A DNA stretch of 64,000 nt from Engelhardtia mirabilis (GCF_007748095.1 NZ_CP036287.1:2666001-2730000), one strand, 5' to 3'. Positions 1 to 9,327 are shown, numbered from the stretch's first letter. Numbers and translations are program-made. Notes: generated by a model not told the origin, from the sequence alone.

Positions 1-2317
1 CGAAGCCCGAGGCCAGGACGCGCGGCGCCGCTTGGCTCTGCGGCGCCTCGACCACCGCCGCGAGGGTGCCGCGGCCCTCGTCGAGCACCAGCTCACCGAA
101 GTTGTAGAAGCCCGTGGGGAAGGGATCGATGGCCACGCCCCAGGCCGGCGCGCCGGTCACGCTGTCGATGCGCGCGAGCACCACGTGGGCGGGCGTCTGG
201 GTGGTCCCCAGGTACTTGCCCAGGACGTAGGTGTCCGCGCCGTCGCCGCCGAGGGTCAGGTCCATGGGGATCGGATTGCCCAGCTCGACCCCGGGGGCGA
301 AGTCCGAGTCCGTGAGCAGATGGGCTGCGATCAGGGCGCCGCTGGAGAGGTCGCGGACCACCACGCGGAACTCGTCGATCGGGATCTGCGCGCTGACCAA
401 CGTCGACACGCGCCCCCCCGGCCTGTCGACGGCGAGGGCCGAGGCGAACCAGGTGTCGAAGCTGCCGACGGGCCAGCCCTCCGTCCAAAGGATGTTCCCC
501 CCGAAGTCGGTGGCCACGATCGCCGTGTCGGTGGCGGACGGATTCTGGTCGAAGAGGCCGACGGTCATCGGCGTCAGGCCTGGCTCCTCGACGACGGCCA
601 GGTCGCGGGGCTGACCCATGCCGGGCAGATCGATGGTCCACAGGGACTGACCGGTGGCGCCGTCGAGGGCCGCGAGCTGGCTGGGTACGAAGGTCGACTG
701 ACCGTCGCGCACCAGGAAGACCGTCGAGCCGTCGTCGGTGGCGGCGAGGGGCGTGCCCGCGCCGAAGTTCACGAAGTCAAAAGGGTTGAAGCCCAACGGG
801 ACCTGCCACGCGAGGACCCCGCTGGCGAGGTCGATGGCGGCCACGGTGCGCTCGGCGTTGGAGCCGATCACTGAGGCAAAGGACCGCGGCGAGCCCTCCG
901 GCGCGATCAACGCCTCCGCCCGCGGAACCACGGCGTCGAAGGCCTGGACGTTGGCCCAGACCGACTGGCCCGCGTCGGCGGTCCAACTGCGCACACCGAG
1001 GTCCGCGCTGTCGTCCTGAATCGAGCTCATCGCCCGCGCCGCGACCACCAGAGGCGTCCCCGCGAGGTCGACGAACTCGGCCCCGGCGATGCCGATGTAG
1101 TCGACGTCGCTCGCAACCGTCTGCGTCCATCCGGCGGCGCCGTCGACGGTGCTGAACACGTGGACCGTGGAGTCGTCTCCGGCGACGAAGCCGGGGGTGG
1201 AGGTGGAGTCGTAGTGGACCGCGCCGAGCTGGCTGACGGGCTCCACGCGCAGGTGCAGGAAGCCGCCGTTGCGCGCGGGCGGCCCCGCCGGGACGGACCA
1301 CTGGACCACTCCCAGGGTTGGACGCACCGCGTGCAGCTCCAGGGGTGCCAGGATCCCCTGGTCCATGTCTTGGGTGACCGCGATCAGGTCCGGCCCGACC
1401 GGGTCGTAGGCCAGGCGCCGCACGGCATTGGGCAGCTCCGCGACCCACTGGACCGAGCCGTCGGCCATGGCCAGGCTGACGAGGTTCTCGGCGAACCCGT
1501 TGGTCGGGCGCGAGCCGACGAAGACGCGCGAGCCGTCGGGCGACATGCAGATCGCCTGGGTCACGGCCTGGTCGAGGATCGGCGCCAGGTTGCGCGTGAA
1601 CAGGACGTTGCCGGTCGCGCCGTCGATCCCGAGCACGCGGTCGTTGGCCAGGGGGCCGACGCCCTCGAGCAGGACCGCCAGGCGCGTGCCCGACACGTCG
1701 CTGGCAAACGCCACGGGCGAGGCGTCGCCGGGCAGCTCACGGGCCCAGATCGAGGCGCCCGTGGCCGGGTCGTGGGAGACGAGCAGGTTCGAGGGCGAGT
1801 TGCGCTGGAGCAGGGAGAAGACCCGCGAGCCGTCCGGCGGGCCGGTCAGGTCCAGCACCGGCTGGTAGGGCAGTGGGTTGAAGCCGAAGGGGTTCTCGAG
1901 CACCACCGACCAGGTCTGGGTGCCCCCGTCGATGCGCACGATCCGGATGTCGCCGTCCAGGCTGTGGGCCGACGCGAAGACTCCTTGCCCCTCGGCGGGG
2001 ACGAACATCCCGGCTGCCAGGTAGATCGAGTCGGTCGCGACCCAGCTCCATTCGACCGACCCGTCGGGGGCCAGGGAGGTGACGAAGGGCAGGCGATCGA
2101 GCCCCTGGGCGGAGTAGGAGCTGCCCAGGACGATCGTCGAGTTGCCGCGGCTCGCGGTCAGAAGCGGCACGTCCTGGAGCTCGGCCCCCAGGGGGATCGG
2201 CGTGGCGCCGACCAGGGCCACGTCCTCGTCGAGGGACTGGCCGGAGGCGGGGACCGCGACCGCGGCCAGCGCGGCCGTGAGGCGGAGGAGTCGGGTGGGG
2301 GCGTGGCGCTGAGTCAT
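1..2317 (-). CDS. Large secreted beta-propeller-like protein, 3' end outside window
   Basis: The frame is open from an ATG at 2317 to the window edge, giving 772 residues without the C-terminus. A GAGGA Shine-Dalgarno site lies 6 nt before the ATG, which fixes the start. The N-terminus is a Sec signal peptide (basic RHAPTRLLRL, then an Ala-rich core ending near PASGQS). The rest is built of repeating blade-like segments such as DGSVEWSWVAT, DGATGNVLFTR, DGSVQWVAEL and DGATGQSLWTI, which are typical of PQQ/WD-type beta-propellers. The likely location is outside the cytoplasm. No catalytic motif is visible, so a binding or structural role is only an inference. Because the C-terminus is missing, any sorting or anchor domain cannot be seen. 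Confidence 0.85.
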   Translation of the reverse strand, partial: MTQRHAPTRLLRLTAALAAVAVPASGQSLDEDVALVGATPIPLGAELQDVPLLTASRGNSTIVLGSSYSAQGLDRLPFVTSLAPDGSVEWSWVATDSIYLAAGMFVPAEGQGVFASAHSLDGDIRIVRIDGGTQTWSVVLENPFGFNPLPYQPVLDLTGPPDGSRVFSLLQRNSPSNLLVSHDPATGASIWARELPGDASPVAFASDVSGTRLAVLLEGVGPLANDRVLGIDGATGNVLFTRNLAPILDQAVTQAICMSPDGSRVFVGSRPTNGFAENLVSLAMADGSVQWVAELPNAVRRLAYDPVGPDLIAVTQDMDQGILAPLELHAVRPTLGVVQWSVPAGPPARNGGFLHLRVEPVSQLGAVHYDSTSTPGFVAGDDSTVHVFSTVDGAAGWTQTVASDVDYIGIAGAEFVDLAGTPLVVAARAMSSIQDDSADLGVRSWTADAGQSVWANVQAFDAVVPRAEALIAPEGSPRSFASVIGSNAERTVAAIDLASGVLAWQVPLGFNPFDFVNFGAGTPLAATDDGSTVFLVRDGQSTFVPSQLAALDGATGQSLWTIDLPGMGQPRDLAVVEEPGLTPMTVGLFDQNPSATDTAIVATDFGGNILWTEGWPVGSFDTWFASALAVDRPGGRVSTLVSAQIPIDEFRVVVRDLSSGALIAAHLLTDSDFAPGVELGNPIPMDLTLGGDGADTYVLGKYLGTTQTPAHVVLARIDSVTGAPAWGVAIDPFPTGFYNFGELVLDEGRGTLAAVVEAPQSQAAPRVLASGF

Positions 2318-2723
2318 GGTGATTCCTCGGGGGCAAGGGAAGGGATCGCAGGGGGCCTGGTCGCCAGGCGGGCCGTCGTTACCGCGACACTGGGGTCAAT
2401 CGCCGGTGCGTGGGGAGTCAGGCCCGCTGAGCATCGCAGCGGATTGCTGCTCGTGGGAAAGGCGGGGCTGTAATTCGGCGCGCGACGAAACGACTGAACC
2501 GACTCCCCTCGACCGTCCTCCCCCGATTCTCGGGGCTGTGCCCCTCTTGCGAGCGGTGGCCTTCCCACGCCCGACCGAGGGCCTAGTCGGCGCGACGGTC
2601 GCGCGCATCCGTCTCGACCGGGCCGCTCGCGACCTGGAGGGAACCCGCCCCCGACCGGAAGGCCGCCCGAGGTCGAGCGTCCCAGCGAGTCGAGCCGGAC
2701 CGCGCGCGTTCGGCCCGCTCGAC
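2318..2723. other. Gene-free divergent region
   Basis: This 406 bp lies between the divergent starts of the propeller gene and the hypothetical gene at 2724. Open frames cross it on both strands, but their translations are Arg/Pro-rich with no recognisable motif. It presumably holds the promoters of both genes. No clear promoter hexamers or repeats were seen. Confidence 0.5.
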
Positions 2724-3311
2724 ATGAGGTCGACCCTCGCGCGCCTCGCGAAGGTCGCTGCTGCGCCCCCAGGACTCGCCCTCACGCGGTACGTCGCGAC
2801 CGGCGCGTACTGGAAGTACCGAATGACCCGTCGGCACGAGATCGTCGAGACCCTCGATCGACCGACCCCTGTCCTCGGGATCGAGGACGACTCGATCATC
2901 CTCCCCGGCGGGCGGCACCTCGCGATCCCGGGCGCGCCGCTGTCCCAGTCCGCCACAATCGTCGCTTGGGAGACTTCGCGCCATGGACTCGAGCTCGGCC
3001 CGGACGGTCGGCAACGGGGCTTGATCGAGGTCTTCCGCCCCAGCGGCACACCGCGGATCCGGCGCCACCTGGCGCGGGTGCCGGTCTTCGAGCTCGTCGC
3101 GCAGCTGGAGGACGAAGCAACCCGCAAGTCTCCCGGGCGGGCGACGGTTGTCCCCTTGGGGTCCGAGGAGCCCGCCCCGGCGAAGGGCCGCAGTAGCGAT
3201 GGGGCCGCGGATCCACTCGCCCTCCAGAGGTGCCAAGACCCCTGGACGGGTGCATGGGGGTCGGCAGAGCCCCCCGCAGCTCCTTGCTCCGCCCAGTCTC
3301 GCTCTGCATGA
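2724..3311 (+). CDS. Hypothetical protein upstream of the AbiE pair
   Basis: The frame starts at ATG 2724 and encodes 195 residues. About residues 30-140 look like a real folded domain: alternating hydrophobic and charged segments (DDSIILPGGRHLAIPG, then DGRQRGLIEVF and RRHLARVPVFELV) with high third-position GC. The last ~55 residues are compositionally random, so the gene may be 3'-decayed or frameshifted. A second in-frame ATG lies at 2823. I do not recognise a characterised family. It ends 1 bp before the AbiE operator palindrome, so it is probably transcribed separately from the toxin-antitoxin pair. Confidence 0.5.
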   Translation: MRSTLARLAKVAAAPPGLALTRYVATGAYWKYRMTRRHEIVETLDRPTPVLGIEDDSIILPGGRHLAIPGAPLSQSATIVAWETSRHGLELGPDGRQRGLIEVFRPSGTPRIRRHLARVPVFELVAQLEDEATRKSPGRATVVPLGSEEPAPAKGRSSDGAADPLALQRCQDPWTGAWGSAEPPAAPCSAQSRSA

Positions 3312-3312
3312 T

Positions 3313-3331
3313 TGTCCAAAATATTTGGACA
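3313..3331. promoter_or_regulatory. Perfect palindrome, likely AbiEi operator
   Basis: TGTCCAAA, a 3-nt ATA centre, then TTTGGACA form a perfect 8+8 bp inverted repeat. It ends 7 nt before the ATG at 3339 and overlaps the alternative TTG start at 3312. AbiEi-family antitoxins are known to repress their own operon by binding inverted repeats, so this is the natural operator candidate. It is strikingly AT-rich for this genome. Being so close to the ATG implies either a leaderless transcript or a promoter that overlaps the operator. Confidence 0.7.
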
Positions 3332-3338
3332 TGCGTGC

Positions 3339-3947
3339 ATGAACTACCGAGATACTCAACAGGCCCGACGCGCCCTGGCCAGCACCGCTGCCGATCAAGG
3401 TGGCTACTTCACTGCCAAGCAGGCGACCGCAGCTGGCTATTCGCGTCAGCACGTCAGCTACCACGTCGCTGCCGGCAACTTCGAGCGCGTTGGGCGGGGG
3501 CTCTTCCGCCTTCCGACGATCCCGCTCGACAGTCACGACGACCTGATCCAGCTGTCCCTCTGGAGCCGAGGCCGCGACGACCTCCCGCAGGCGGTCGTGT
3601 CGCACGAGTCGGCGTTGTCGCTCCACGAGCTCAGTCAAATCCTGCCGGGCAAGGTCCATCTGACTGTCCCCACGAGCTTTCGCAAGCAGCCTCCAAGCAA
3701 CTGCGTCCTGCACCGCGGTGTCGTCGGATCGGACGACCGGTCGCAGTGGACGGGGTTCGCCGTGACGACGCCACTGCGCACGCTCGTCGACATTGCACGG
3801 ACCCGCGAGATCTCTAGTGCGCAGCTCGGCCTGGCCGTCGAGGACGCCCTCGATCGCGGGCTGGTTCGTAGGCGTGCGATACGAGCTGTGGTCGCCGGCA
3901 GCGCCGATCTGGAGCGGCTCGAGGAGGCCCTGATCGCGATCGACTGA
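3339..3947 (+). CDS. abiEi: AbiEi-family type IV antitoxin / autorepressor
   Basis: The 202-residue product has an N-terminal winged-helix segment (GGYFTAKQATAAGYS, then an HVSYHVAAGNFERVGRGLFRL wing region) followed by the AbiEi C-terminal domain with SHESALSLHEL and TTPLRTLVDIAR. In this family the N-terminal domain binds the operator while the C-terminal domain neutralises the AbiEii toxin without a direct protein-protein complex being required. I prefer ATG 3339 to the TTG at 3312, because the TTG lies inside the palindrome; the longer version would have 211 residues. The toxin gene follows 6 bp downstream in the same orientation, the standard order for this system. Confidence 0.85.
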   Translation: MNYRDTQQARRALASTAADQGGYFTAKQATAAGYSRQHVSYHVAAGNFERVGRGLFRLPTIPLDSHDDLIQLSLWSRGRDDLPQAVVSHESALSLHELSQILPGKVHLTVPTSFRKQPPSNCVLHRGVVGSDDRSQWTGFAVTTPLRTLVDIARTREISSAQLGLAVEDALDRGLVRRRAIRAVVAGSADLERLEEALIAID

Positions 3948-3953
3948 ACCGTC

Positions 3954-4814
3954 ATGACCAAGCAGTACGACGACCCGGTTGCGTTCCGAGCGGCACTCCT
4001 CGCGCGGCTGCGGAACGTCGCCGCGGAACGGGGTCAGGCGATCCAGGATCTCCAGCTCCGGCTCCTGATCGAGCGCCTGCTCGCCCGACTCTTCATGGAT
4101 CCCGATCCGCCGTGGCGTCTCAAGGGCGGGTTCGCGATGGAACTGCGCTATCGGCCTCGCGCACGAACGACGCGAGATCTGGACCTCACGATTCGCACAG
4201 TCGAGGCGGACTCGAACGCCACAGGGATCGACGAGATCCGCGATGCGCTCCAGGAGGCCGCGGAGTTTGACCTCGGTGATCACTTCGAGTTCCGAATCGG
4301 CGGGTCGACACGCGCACTGCCGGGGGCGCCCCTCGGTGGGGCCACGTTCCCCGTCGACGTCGTCCTGGCCGGCCGCTCCTTCGGCCGCTTCCAGATCGAT
4401 GCTGGCCTGGGTGATCCGACCGGTGGGGCGGCAGAGCAGCTTCACGGCGACAACCTGCTGGCATTCGCAGGGATCGAACCGGTGACCGTACTCGCGGTGC
4501 CGAAGCCGCAGCAGTTCGCGGAGAAGCTGCATGCCTACACGTTCCCGTGGACAGGGCGCGTGAACTCACGCTCGAAGGATCTGGTCGACCTCGTGCTGCT
4601 CATCGAACGGGGCGACCTCGTACAAGCCGAAGTAGCCGCCGCCGTGGCCGAGACCTTCGCGAGGAGAGCGACGCATGAGCTGAGCGTGCCCATCCCCGCG
4701 CCCCCGGCGATCTGGCAGATCGAATTCGAGGCGATGGCGAAGCAGGTGGAACTCAGCGCAGCCACGCTCGAAGTGGCTTTCGAGAGGCTCGGTCAATTCG
4801 TGGGCGGGTTGTGA
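3954..4814 (+). CDS. abiEii: AbiEii-family nucleotidyltransferase toxin
   Basis: The 286-residue protein carries the DNA polymerase beta-like nucleotidyltransferase signature. There is a GG-F at residues 58-60, then RTTRDLDL with metal-binding Asp75 and Asp77. A conserved EKLHAY lysine lies near residue 191 and a SKDLVDL motif near 207-213. AbiEii toxins transfer nucleotides to cellular targets and cause growth arrest or abortive phage infection. All catalytic residues are present, so the toxin looks active. Spacing to abiEi is 6 bp, so the two are co-transcribed. The target in this organism is unknown. The 293 bp downstream hold nothing I can identify. Confidence 0.88.
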   Translation: MTKQYDDPVAFRAALLARLRNVAAERGQAIQDLQLRLLIERLLARLFMDPDPPWRLKGGFAMELRYRPRARTTRDLDLTIRTVEADSNATGIDEIRDALQEAAEFDLGDHFEFRIGGSTRALPGAPLGGATFPVDVVLAGRSFGRFQIDAGLGDPTGGAAEQLHGDNLLAFAGIEPVTVLAVPKPQQFAEKLHAYTFPWTGRVNSRSKDLVDLVLLIERGDLVQAEVAAAVAETFARRATHELSVPIPAPPAIWQIEFEAMAKQVELSAATLEVAFERLGQFVGGL

Positions 4815-5107
4815 GGCGCGAGCGCTGGGACTGCACGGCCGATCCAGCGGAACGCTGGCTTTGACCTCCACCCCGCGATCGAGCCCTGAGCGAGGCGTGA
4901 GCCGGGTTCACTACAGTCCGAGGGAGCGGCTGATGGACCTGAGGGCTCGACGCGGCCTAGCTTCTGCGACGCCCTCGGTCAGATTCAGTCTCACGCCAGT
5001 CATCATGGACCTGCAGCCTGGAGTGGAGATGCTCGATCCGTTCGTCGAGCGGCGGAGCTCTGCCGGCAACCGATCGAGCACATGACGCCGCTCCAACGCC
5101 CACTCCC

Positions 5108-5971
5108 ATGCCCCAAGTCGACGAGCAACTGAAGCGCGGGCGCGCGCCGCGCGGGCGCGGGCTCCTCGAGTCGGCGCTGTCCGTCGTGCACTCGGGTAGC
5201 TGGATGGCCCGCCTGTGGGGGCTCTGGCCGGGCTCGACCCGGGTGCAGGTCGTGCGTCACGAGCTGGGCCTACTCCCGCCCGGCTCCCCCCGCCTCCTGG
5301 TGGCGTTCCTGTCGGACATCCACATCGGTCCGACGACGCCGCCCGCGCTCCTCGACAACGCTTTCGAACTCGTCGAGCGTGCGACCCCCGACGTCGTCGT
5401 CCTGGGCGGCGACTACCTCTTCCTGAGTGCGACCGACGCGCGATTGGCGGAGCTGGAGCGGCGCGTCGGCAACCTCACCGCTCCCGTCAAGCTCGCGATT
5501 CTCGGGAACCACGACCTCTGGAGCGACTTCCGCGCGATCGAACGCGCTCTGGAGCGGGGCGGGGCCGAGCTGCTCACGAACCGATCGCGGCGACTTCCAG
5601 CGCCCCACGAAGAGGTCGCCTTCGTCGGACTCGACGAGCCGCAGTGGGGAGTCCCCGACCCGAACGCCGCCGTGGCGCACTGCGGCGACGCGGCGCTGCG
5701 GTTGGGGGTCTGCCACTCCCCGGATGGTCTGGATCTGCTCGCCGACGCCGGGCTCGCCCTGCTCCTGTGCGGGCACACCCACGGAGGTCACATCGCGACC
5801 CCCTGGGGGGCGCCCTTCGTCCCAGGCCGCGCGGGCCGGCGCTATCCCCACGGCCTCCACCGAGTCGGCGAGACACACCTCTATGTCTCCCGTGGCCTGG
5901 GCGGCATCAGCATTCCCTTCCGCACCTGGGCTCCACCCGATGTCGGAATCATTGAGCTGAGAGGTGTCTAG
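5108..5971 (+). CDS. Calcineurin-like metallophosphoesterase
   Basis: The 287-residue protein has the complete dinuclear metallophosphoesterase motif set: SDIH with Asp70 and His72, GGD with Asp102, GNHD at 133-136 and GHTHGG at 222-227. This arrangement matches the YkuE/YaeI group, which cleaves phosphodiester or pyrophosphate bonds in lipid or nucleotide substrates. No signal peptide or clear membrane helix is visible, although residues 32-41 (WMARLWGLWP) are hydrophobic enough for peripheral membrane contact. The ATG at 5108 has no clear Shine-Dalgarno. The gene stands alone. The substrate cannot be deduced from sequence. Confidence 0.88.
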   Translation: MPQVDEQLKRGRAPRGRGLLESALSVVHSGSWMARLWGLWPGSTRVQVVRHELGLLPPGSPRLLVAFLSDIHIGPTTPPALLDNAFELVERATPDVVVLGGDYLFLSATDARLAELERRVGNLTAPVKLAILGNHDLWSDFRAIERALERGGAELLTNRSRRLPAPHEEVAFVGLDEPQWGVPDPNAAVAHCGDAALRLGVCHSPDGLDLLADAGLALLLCGHTHGGHIATPWGAPFVPGRAGRRYPHGLHRVGETHLYVSRGLGGISIPFRTWAPPDVGIIELRGV

Positions 5972-6486
5972 CTCATTGGCGTCCGCGCCGCTGGCCACGA
6001 TTCCGTGGCCGAGACAAGAGACTCGAGCAACTGCTGCGCTGATCGAACTCAGGCGTACTTCTCCGCGGACTCCTCATGAGGTCCCATGGTCGTCGTACTC
6101 GACGAAACACCAGCTAGGTGATCCGAGCCGTGGCATTGCTCATACTCTGCCCCAGAACACGGCGATCGAATCGAAGGCGCGACAGGTCATGGCGGGTTCA
6201 CCCTCCCAAGGATGTCCGCCCTCCTGAGTCGCGTCACCTCGGTGCACCCGCGCTCGATGTAGCGGCTGGTTGAGAGTCCAGAGTCGAGTAGCTCCTGAGG
6301 CGAGCTCTGCAAGCTGCACAGGAGCCTGAGGGTCAAGCACGAGTTCTGGGCCACGACGCAGGTTGAGGGGCTGGCTGGCTTCCGAACGCACCTGCTCGAG
6401 GCCTCGCGGGGGAGGGCATTCCACCGCCGGTCGGCAACCGGTAGCCTCGAGCCCTCTTGGACGTCCGGTCGAAGCCACGACTGACG
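5972..6486. other. Gene-free region with terminator-like hairpin
   Basis: This 515 bp separates the phosphoesterase from the next gene. A hairpin GGCCACG-attc-CGTGGCC lies at 5993-6010, 22 nt after the upstream stop, and could end transcription, though no T-run follows. Frames across the rest have many stops and no protein-like composition. A 13-bp sequence GCTCGATGTAGCG occurs both here (near 6251) and near 7469, flanking the next gene; it is short enough to be chance. Confidence 0.45.
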
Positions 6487-7404
6487 ATGCGCGTGGGGGT
6501 GACCAACAGGGAGCGGATGAAGCACTACACAGTGGATGGTGAACGGTCGAGGCGGTCGGCGACGCGTCCCTTTGAACTCGGCTGGTCGGGGCGGCTCCTC
6601 TCGGTACTGGCGGTGCTGGGATCTGCTTTCGCAGGCGGCCTTGTTGCCGTCGCCATTCTCGGTGGCCCGGCGCTCGACACCGATCTGAGCACTCGCCCAT
6701 CCAGCGGTCCTCGGACGAGCGCCGCGCCGAGCGATGGCAATGAGCTCGACCAAGACCCCGTACGCCAGCAGGTGGCTGTGCTCGAGACGCCTGCAGTCGA
6801 CCAGCGCACGGCACGCGACTTCCTTTCCGGTCGATCTGACGGTGAAGCCTACATCGCCGAGTTGGAGAGGAACGGGATCGACGTCGACGGTCTCCCCGCG
6901 CTCGAGCCGATCGACGCCGTGCTCCCGGAACTCGCGGATCGAAGCCGGCGATCGGAAGAGCGGATTGATGGGTTCATTGACGACATCGTCAATTGGACCG
7001 AGGGTGCTTCGGTCGAGCAGCTCGCACGGGACTTGCTCCTGAACCTGCGCGGGAAGGAGATCCCGCTGCCCGAGTTCGAGGCCGCTGCCGAGGTCTACAA
7101 CGATGAGCTTCGCGGCGCCGCGCGCGCCGAGGCGGTGGCGAGCAATGCTGCAATCGACGTGGCCATGTCAGGCGGTGACTACGTCCTGTCGCCGTACCTG
7201 CACCTACCCGGTGCCGTTGAAGCCCACAGCACCAACCGCGGCGGGCGCATCTTTCACACGAGATCGAGTCAGCTGCGCGGATGGGTCATGACCGTCGCCC
7301 TCGACTCGGAGCGTTATGGGTTCTTCAAGGAGGCCACGGAGCGTAGAGCCGAGGCCAGCGATGCCAGGTTCCATGGGATGCAGGACTTCATCGACTCCTG
7401 GTGA
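6487..7404 (+). CDS. Membrane-anchored hypothetical protein
   Basis: From ATG 6487 the product is 305 residues. A basic cytoplasmic tail is followed by one transmembrane helix at about residues 36-58 (Leu/Ala/Gly-rich). After a Ser/Pro-rich linker comes an acidic, mostly helical extracytoplasmic domain (for example DRSRRSEERIDGFIDDIVNW and KEIPLPEFEAAAEVYNDEL). An alternative ATG at 6517 has AGGGAG 3 nt upstream and would remove 10 residues. Composition is less GC-biased than the neighbours. I do not recognise a family and no catalytic motif is evident. The gene converges on the YgfZ-like gene. Confidence 0.7.
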   Translation: MRVGVTNRERMKHYTVDGERSRRSATRPFELGWSGRLLSVLAVLGSAFAGGLVAVAILGGPALDTDLSTRPSSGPRTSAAPSDGNELDQDPVRQQVAVLETPAVDQRTARDFLSGRSDGEAYIAELERNGIDVDGLPALEPIDAVLPELADRSRRSEERIDGFIDDIVNWTEGASVEQLARDLLLNLRGKEIPLPEFEAAAEVYNDELRGAARAEAVASNAAIDVAMSGGDYVLSPYLHLPGAVEAHSTNRGGRIFHTRSSQLRGWVMTVALDSERYGFFKEATERRAEASDARFHGMQDFIDSW

Positions 7405-7494
7405 CCTCTCGGGCGCTCCGCTCCAGCCCGCGACGTAGGGCCGCGCGGACGCGCGCTCAGAGCCCGTCCGCTCGATGTAGCGCAGTCTCGCTGA

Positions 7495-8604
7495 CTACTC
7501 GAACTCGCCGGTGATCGGACGCGCGCCGGCGCGTTGGGGGAGGGCCACGACGCGCGCCGTGCCCTCGGCGCCGTCGAGCTTGAACTCGGTGCCCACGGCC
7601 TGGTGGCGGCGTTTGACGTAGGCGAGCACCAGCCCCGTGTCGAGCACGAACGAGTAGGCCCAGGAAGTCACGATGCCCAGCTCGCGGTCCTTCTCGAGCT
7701 TGTCGTCCCAGGCGATCAGCTTGGCGCCGCGCGGCACCGGGTCGTCGTGGCTCACGGCCAGGGCGACCAGGCGCTTGTTGAGCCCGCCGTAGGTGTCGAT
7801 CTTGGCCACGACCTCCTGGCCCACGTAGCAGCCCTTGTCGAGGGCGAAGGCCTCCTCGAGGCGCGCCTCCTGGGGGTAGACGTCGTCGGTGATGTCGACG
7901 CCGAAGATCGCCGCCCCGGCCTCCACGCGCAGGCAGTCGCGGGCGACGATCCCGGCGGGCTGGGCGCCGGCTTCGCACAGGGCGCGCCAGAGGGCTTCGG
8001 TACCGGCCGGACCGGCGTCGACACGCCAGCCCCAGGAGCCCGCGACGGGGACGCGCGAGAGCTCGACCGGCATGCCGCCGTGGTCCAGGCTCGCGAAGCC
8101 GTAGTCGCTCACTTCGGGCAGCGGGCCCAGGACCGCGCTCAGCACCTCACCCGCCTTTGGACCGCACAAATCGAGCGGGGTGTGTTCGCCAGTCACGTCG
8201 GTCAACTCCACCTTGTCGGCGAACAGGAACATGTCGAGGGCCTGGGCCAGGGCCGGCGCGGCGCCGGGCTCGGTCGAGAGGCGAAAGCGATCGGCCTCGA
8301 AACGCAGCTCGAAGTCGGCGAGGACCTTGCCCTTGGGCGACAGGAGCAGCTGGCGATTGCCCTGACCGGGCTCGAGCCCGCGCACCGTGTTGGCGAGGAT
8401 CCGGTGGCAGAACTCCAGCCGGTCGTCGCCGCCCATGTCGAGGGCGCCGCGCCCGGTCGCGTCGAACAGGGCGCAGCCCTCGACCCCCGCCTTGTACTCC
8501 GCGGGCACGTCGCCGTAGGTCAACAGGGGGCTGCCGGGGGCCTCGCCGGCGAAGCGGGCGCCGGCGGCGCGGTGGACGGGATCCAGGATCGATGCGGCGG
8601 TCAC
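7495..8604 (-). CDS. ygfZ: YgfZ/GcvT-family folate-binding protein
   Basis: From a GTG start at 8604 the product is 369 residues. It contains the YgfZ signature KGCYVGQE at 257-264 and the GcvT-like fold upstream, including FDATGRGALDMGGDDRLEF. YgfZ proteins use tetrahydrofolate in repair or assembly of certain Fe-S enzymes such as MiaB, and the Cys in KGCYVGQE is required. The frame stays open far upstream of 8604, but that extension is Arg/Pro-rich and lies antisense to the sigma gene. A 90-bp divergent region separates the start from that gene. Confidence 0.85.
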   Translation of the reverse strand: MTAASILDPVHRAAGARFAGEAPGSPLLTYGDVPAEYKAGVEGCALFDATGRGALDMGGDDRLEFCHRILANTVRGLEPGQGNRQLLLSPKGKVLADFELRFEADRFRLSTEPGAAPALAQALDMFLFADKVELTDVTGEHTPLDLCGPKAGEVLSAVLGPLPEVSDYGFASLDHGGMPVELSRVPVAGSWGWRVDAGPAGTEALWRALCEAGAQPAGIVARDCLRVEAGAAIFGVDITDDVYPQEARLEEAFALDKGCYVGQEVVAKIDTYGGLNKRLVALAVSHDDPVPRGAKLIAWDDKLEKDRELGIVTSWAYSFVLDTGLVLAYVKRRHQAVGTEFKLDGAEGTARVVALPQRAGARPITGEFE

Positions 8605-8694
8605 GGGGGTAGCGCTCGGGGTCGTGGGGGAGGTGCGGGCGGGCGGGCCCTGAGAATAGGCCGTCCCCGGCGCCGATCCGCCCCGGGAGGTGGC

Positions 8695-9327
8695 ATGTGG
8701 CCCCGCATTTCGCCGAAGAAAGGTCGATCGGCCTTTCACGGCCCCCCTCGCCGGCCGTCCACTGCCCCGCCGGCGCATTCCTTGGACCCGACCGATAGCG
8801 ATCTCGTACGAGCGACCCTGCGGGGTGATTCCCGAGCCTTCGAGGCCCTGCTCGGCCGACACGGCCGGGTGGTGTGGGCGTCCGTGCGGCGCCTCTGCGC
8901 GGACCCGGAGGAGGCGCGCGAGCTGTACCAGGATGCCGTGGTGAAGGCCTACGAGAATCTGGGTGAGCTGCGGGAGGTCGAGCGGCTGCGCTCCTGGTGG
9001 CTCTCGATCGCCATGAACCTGTCGCGCGAGCGGCTGCGGCGCGGCGGGCGACGCGCCCGCTTGGAGGGGGACGGGGAGCTGCTCGACCAGGTCGCCGACG
9101 GCGCGGAGCCCACCGAGGCCGCCCTCGAGCGCCGGGAGGAAGCGGGGCGGCTGCGCGCCGCGCTCGAACAACTCCCCGAACGCCAGCGCGAGGTTTGCGA
9201 CCTGCGCCTGGCCCAGGGCCTGTCCCACGCCGAGATCGGCGCCGTGCTCGGGATCACCACCGAGGCGTCCCGTGCCAACTACTATCAGGCGGTCAGACGC
9301 CTGCGCGAGAGACTGTCCGACGCATGA
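8695..9327 (+). CDS. ECF-type RNA polymerase sigma factor
   Basis: The 210-residue protein has sigma region 2 (RAFEALLGRHGRVVW, then YQDAVVKAYENL and RSWWLSIAMNLSRERL). Region 4 is a helix-turn-helix (LPERQREVCDLRLAQGLSH, then AEIGAVLGITTEASRANYYQ). GGGAGG lies 4 nt before ATG 8695, which decides the start. The first ~30 residues are a Pro/Ser-rich extension before region 2. The stop overlaps the next ATG (ATGA), so it is translationally coupled to its presumed anti-sigma factor. ECF factors redirect RNA polymerase to a small regulon, often for envelope stress; the regulon here is unknown. Confidence 0.92.
   Translation: MWPRISPKKGRSAFHGPPRRPSTAPPAHSLDPTDSDLVRATLRGDSRAFEALLGRHGRVVWASVRRLCADPEEARELYQDAVVKAYENLGELREVERLRSWWLSIAMNLSRERLRRGGRRARLEGDGELLDQVADGAEPTEAALERREEAGRLRAALEQLPERQREVCDLRLAQGLSHAEIGAVLGITTEASRANYYQAVRRLRERLSDA

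Noticed and set aside
2583..4532. A 649-codon open frame on the minus strand across the AbiE locus
   Set aside because: It is antisense to two well-recognised genes and its translation has no domain; open antisense frames are common at this GC content.
4861..5085. A 74-codon frame between abiEii and the phosphoesterase
   Set aside because: No ribosome site and no protein-like pattern; probably chance.
6140..6814. A 224-codon minus-strand frame over the gap after the phosphoesterase
   Set aside because: Composition is random and it overlaps the start of the membrane-anchored gene.
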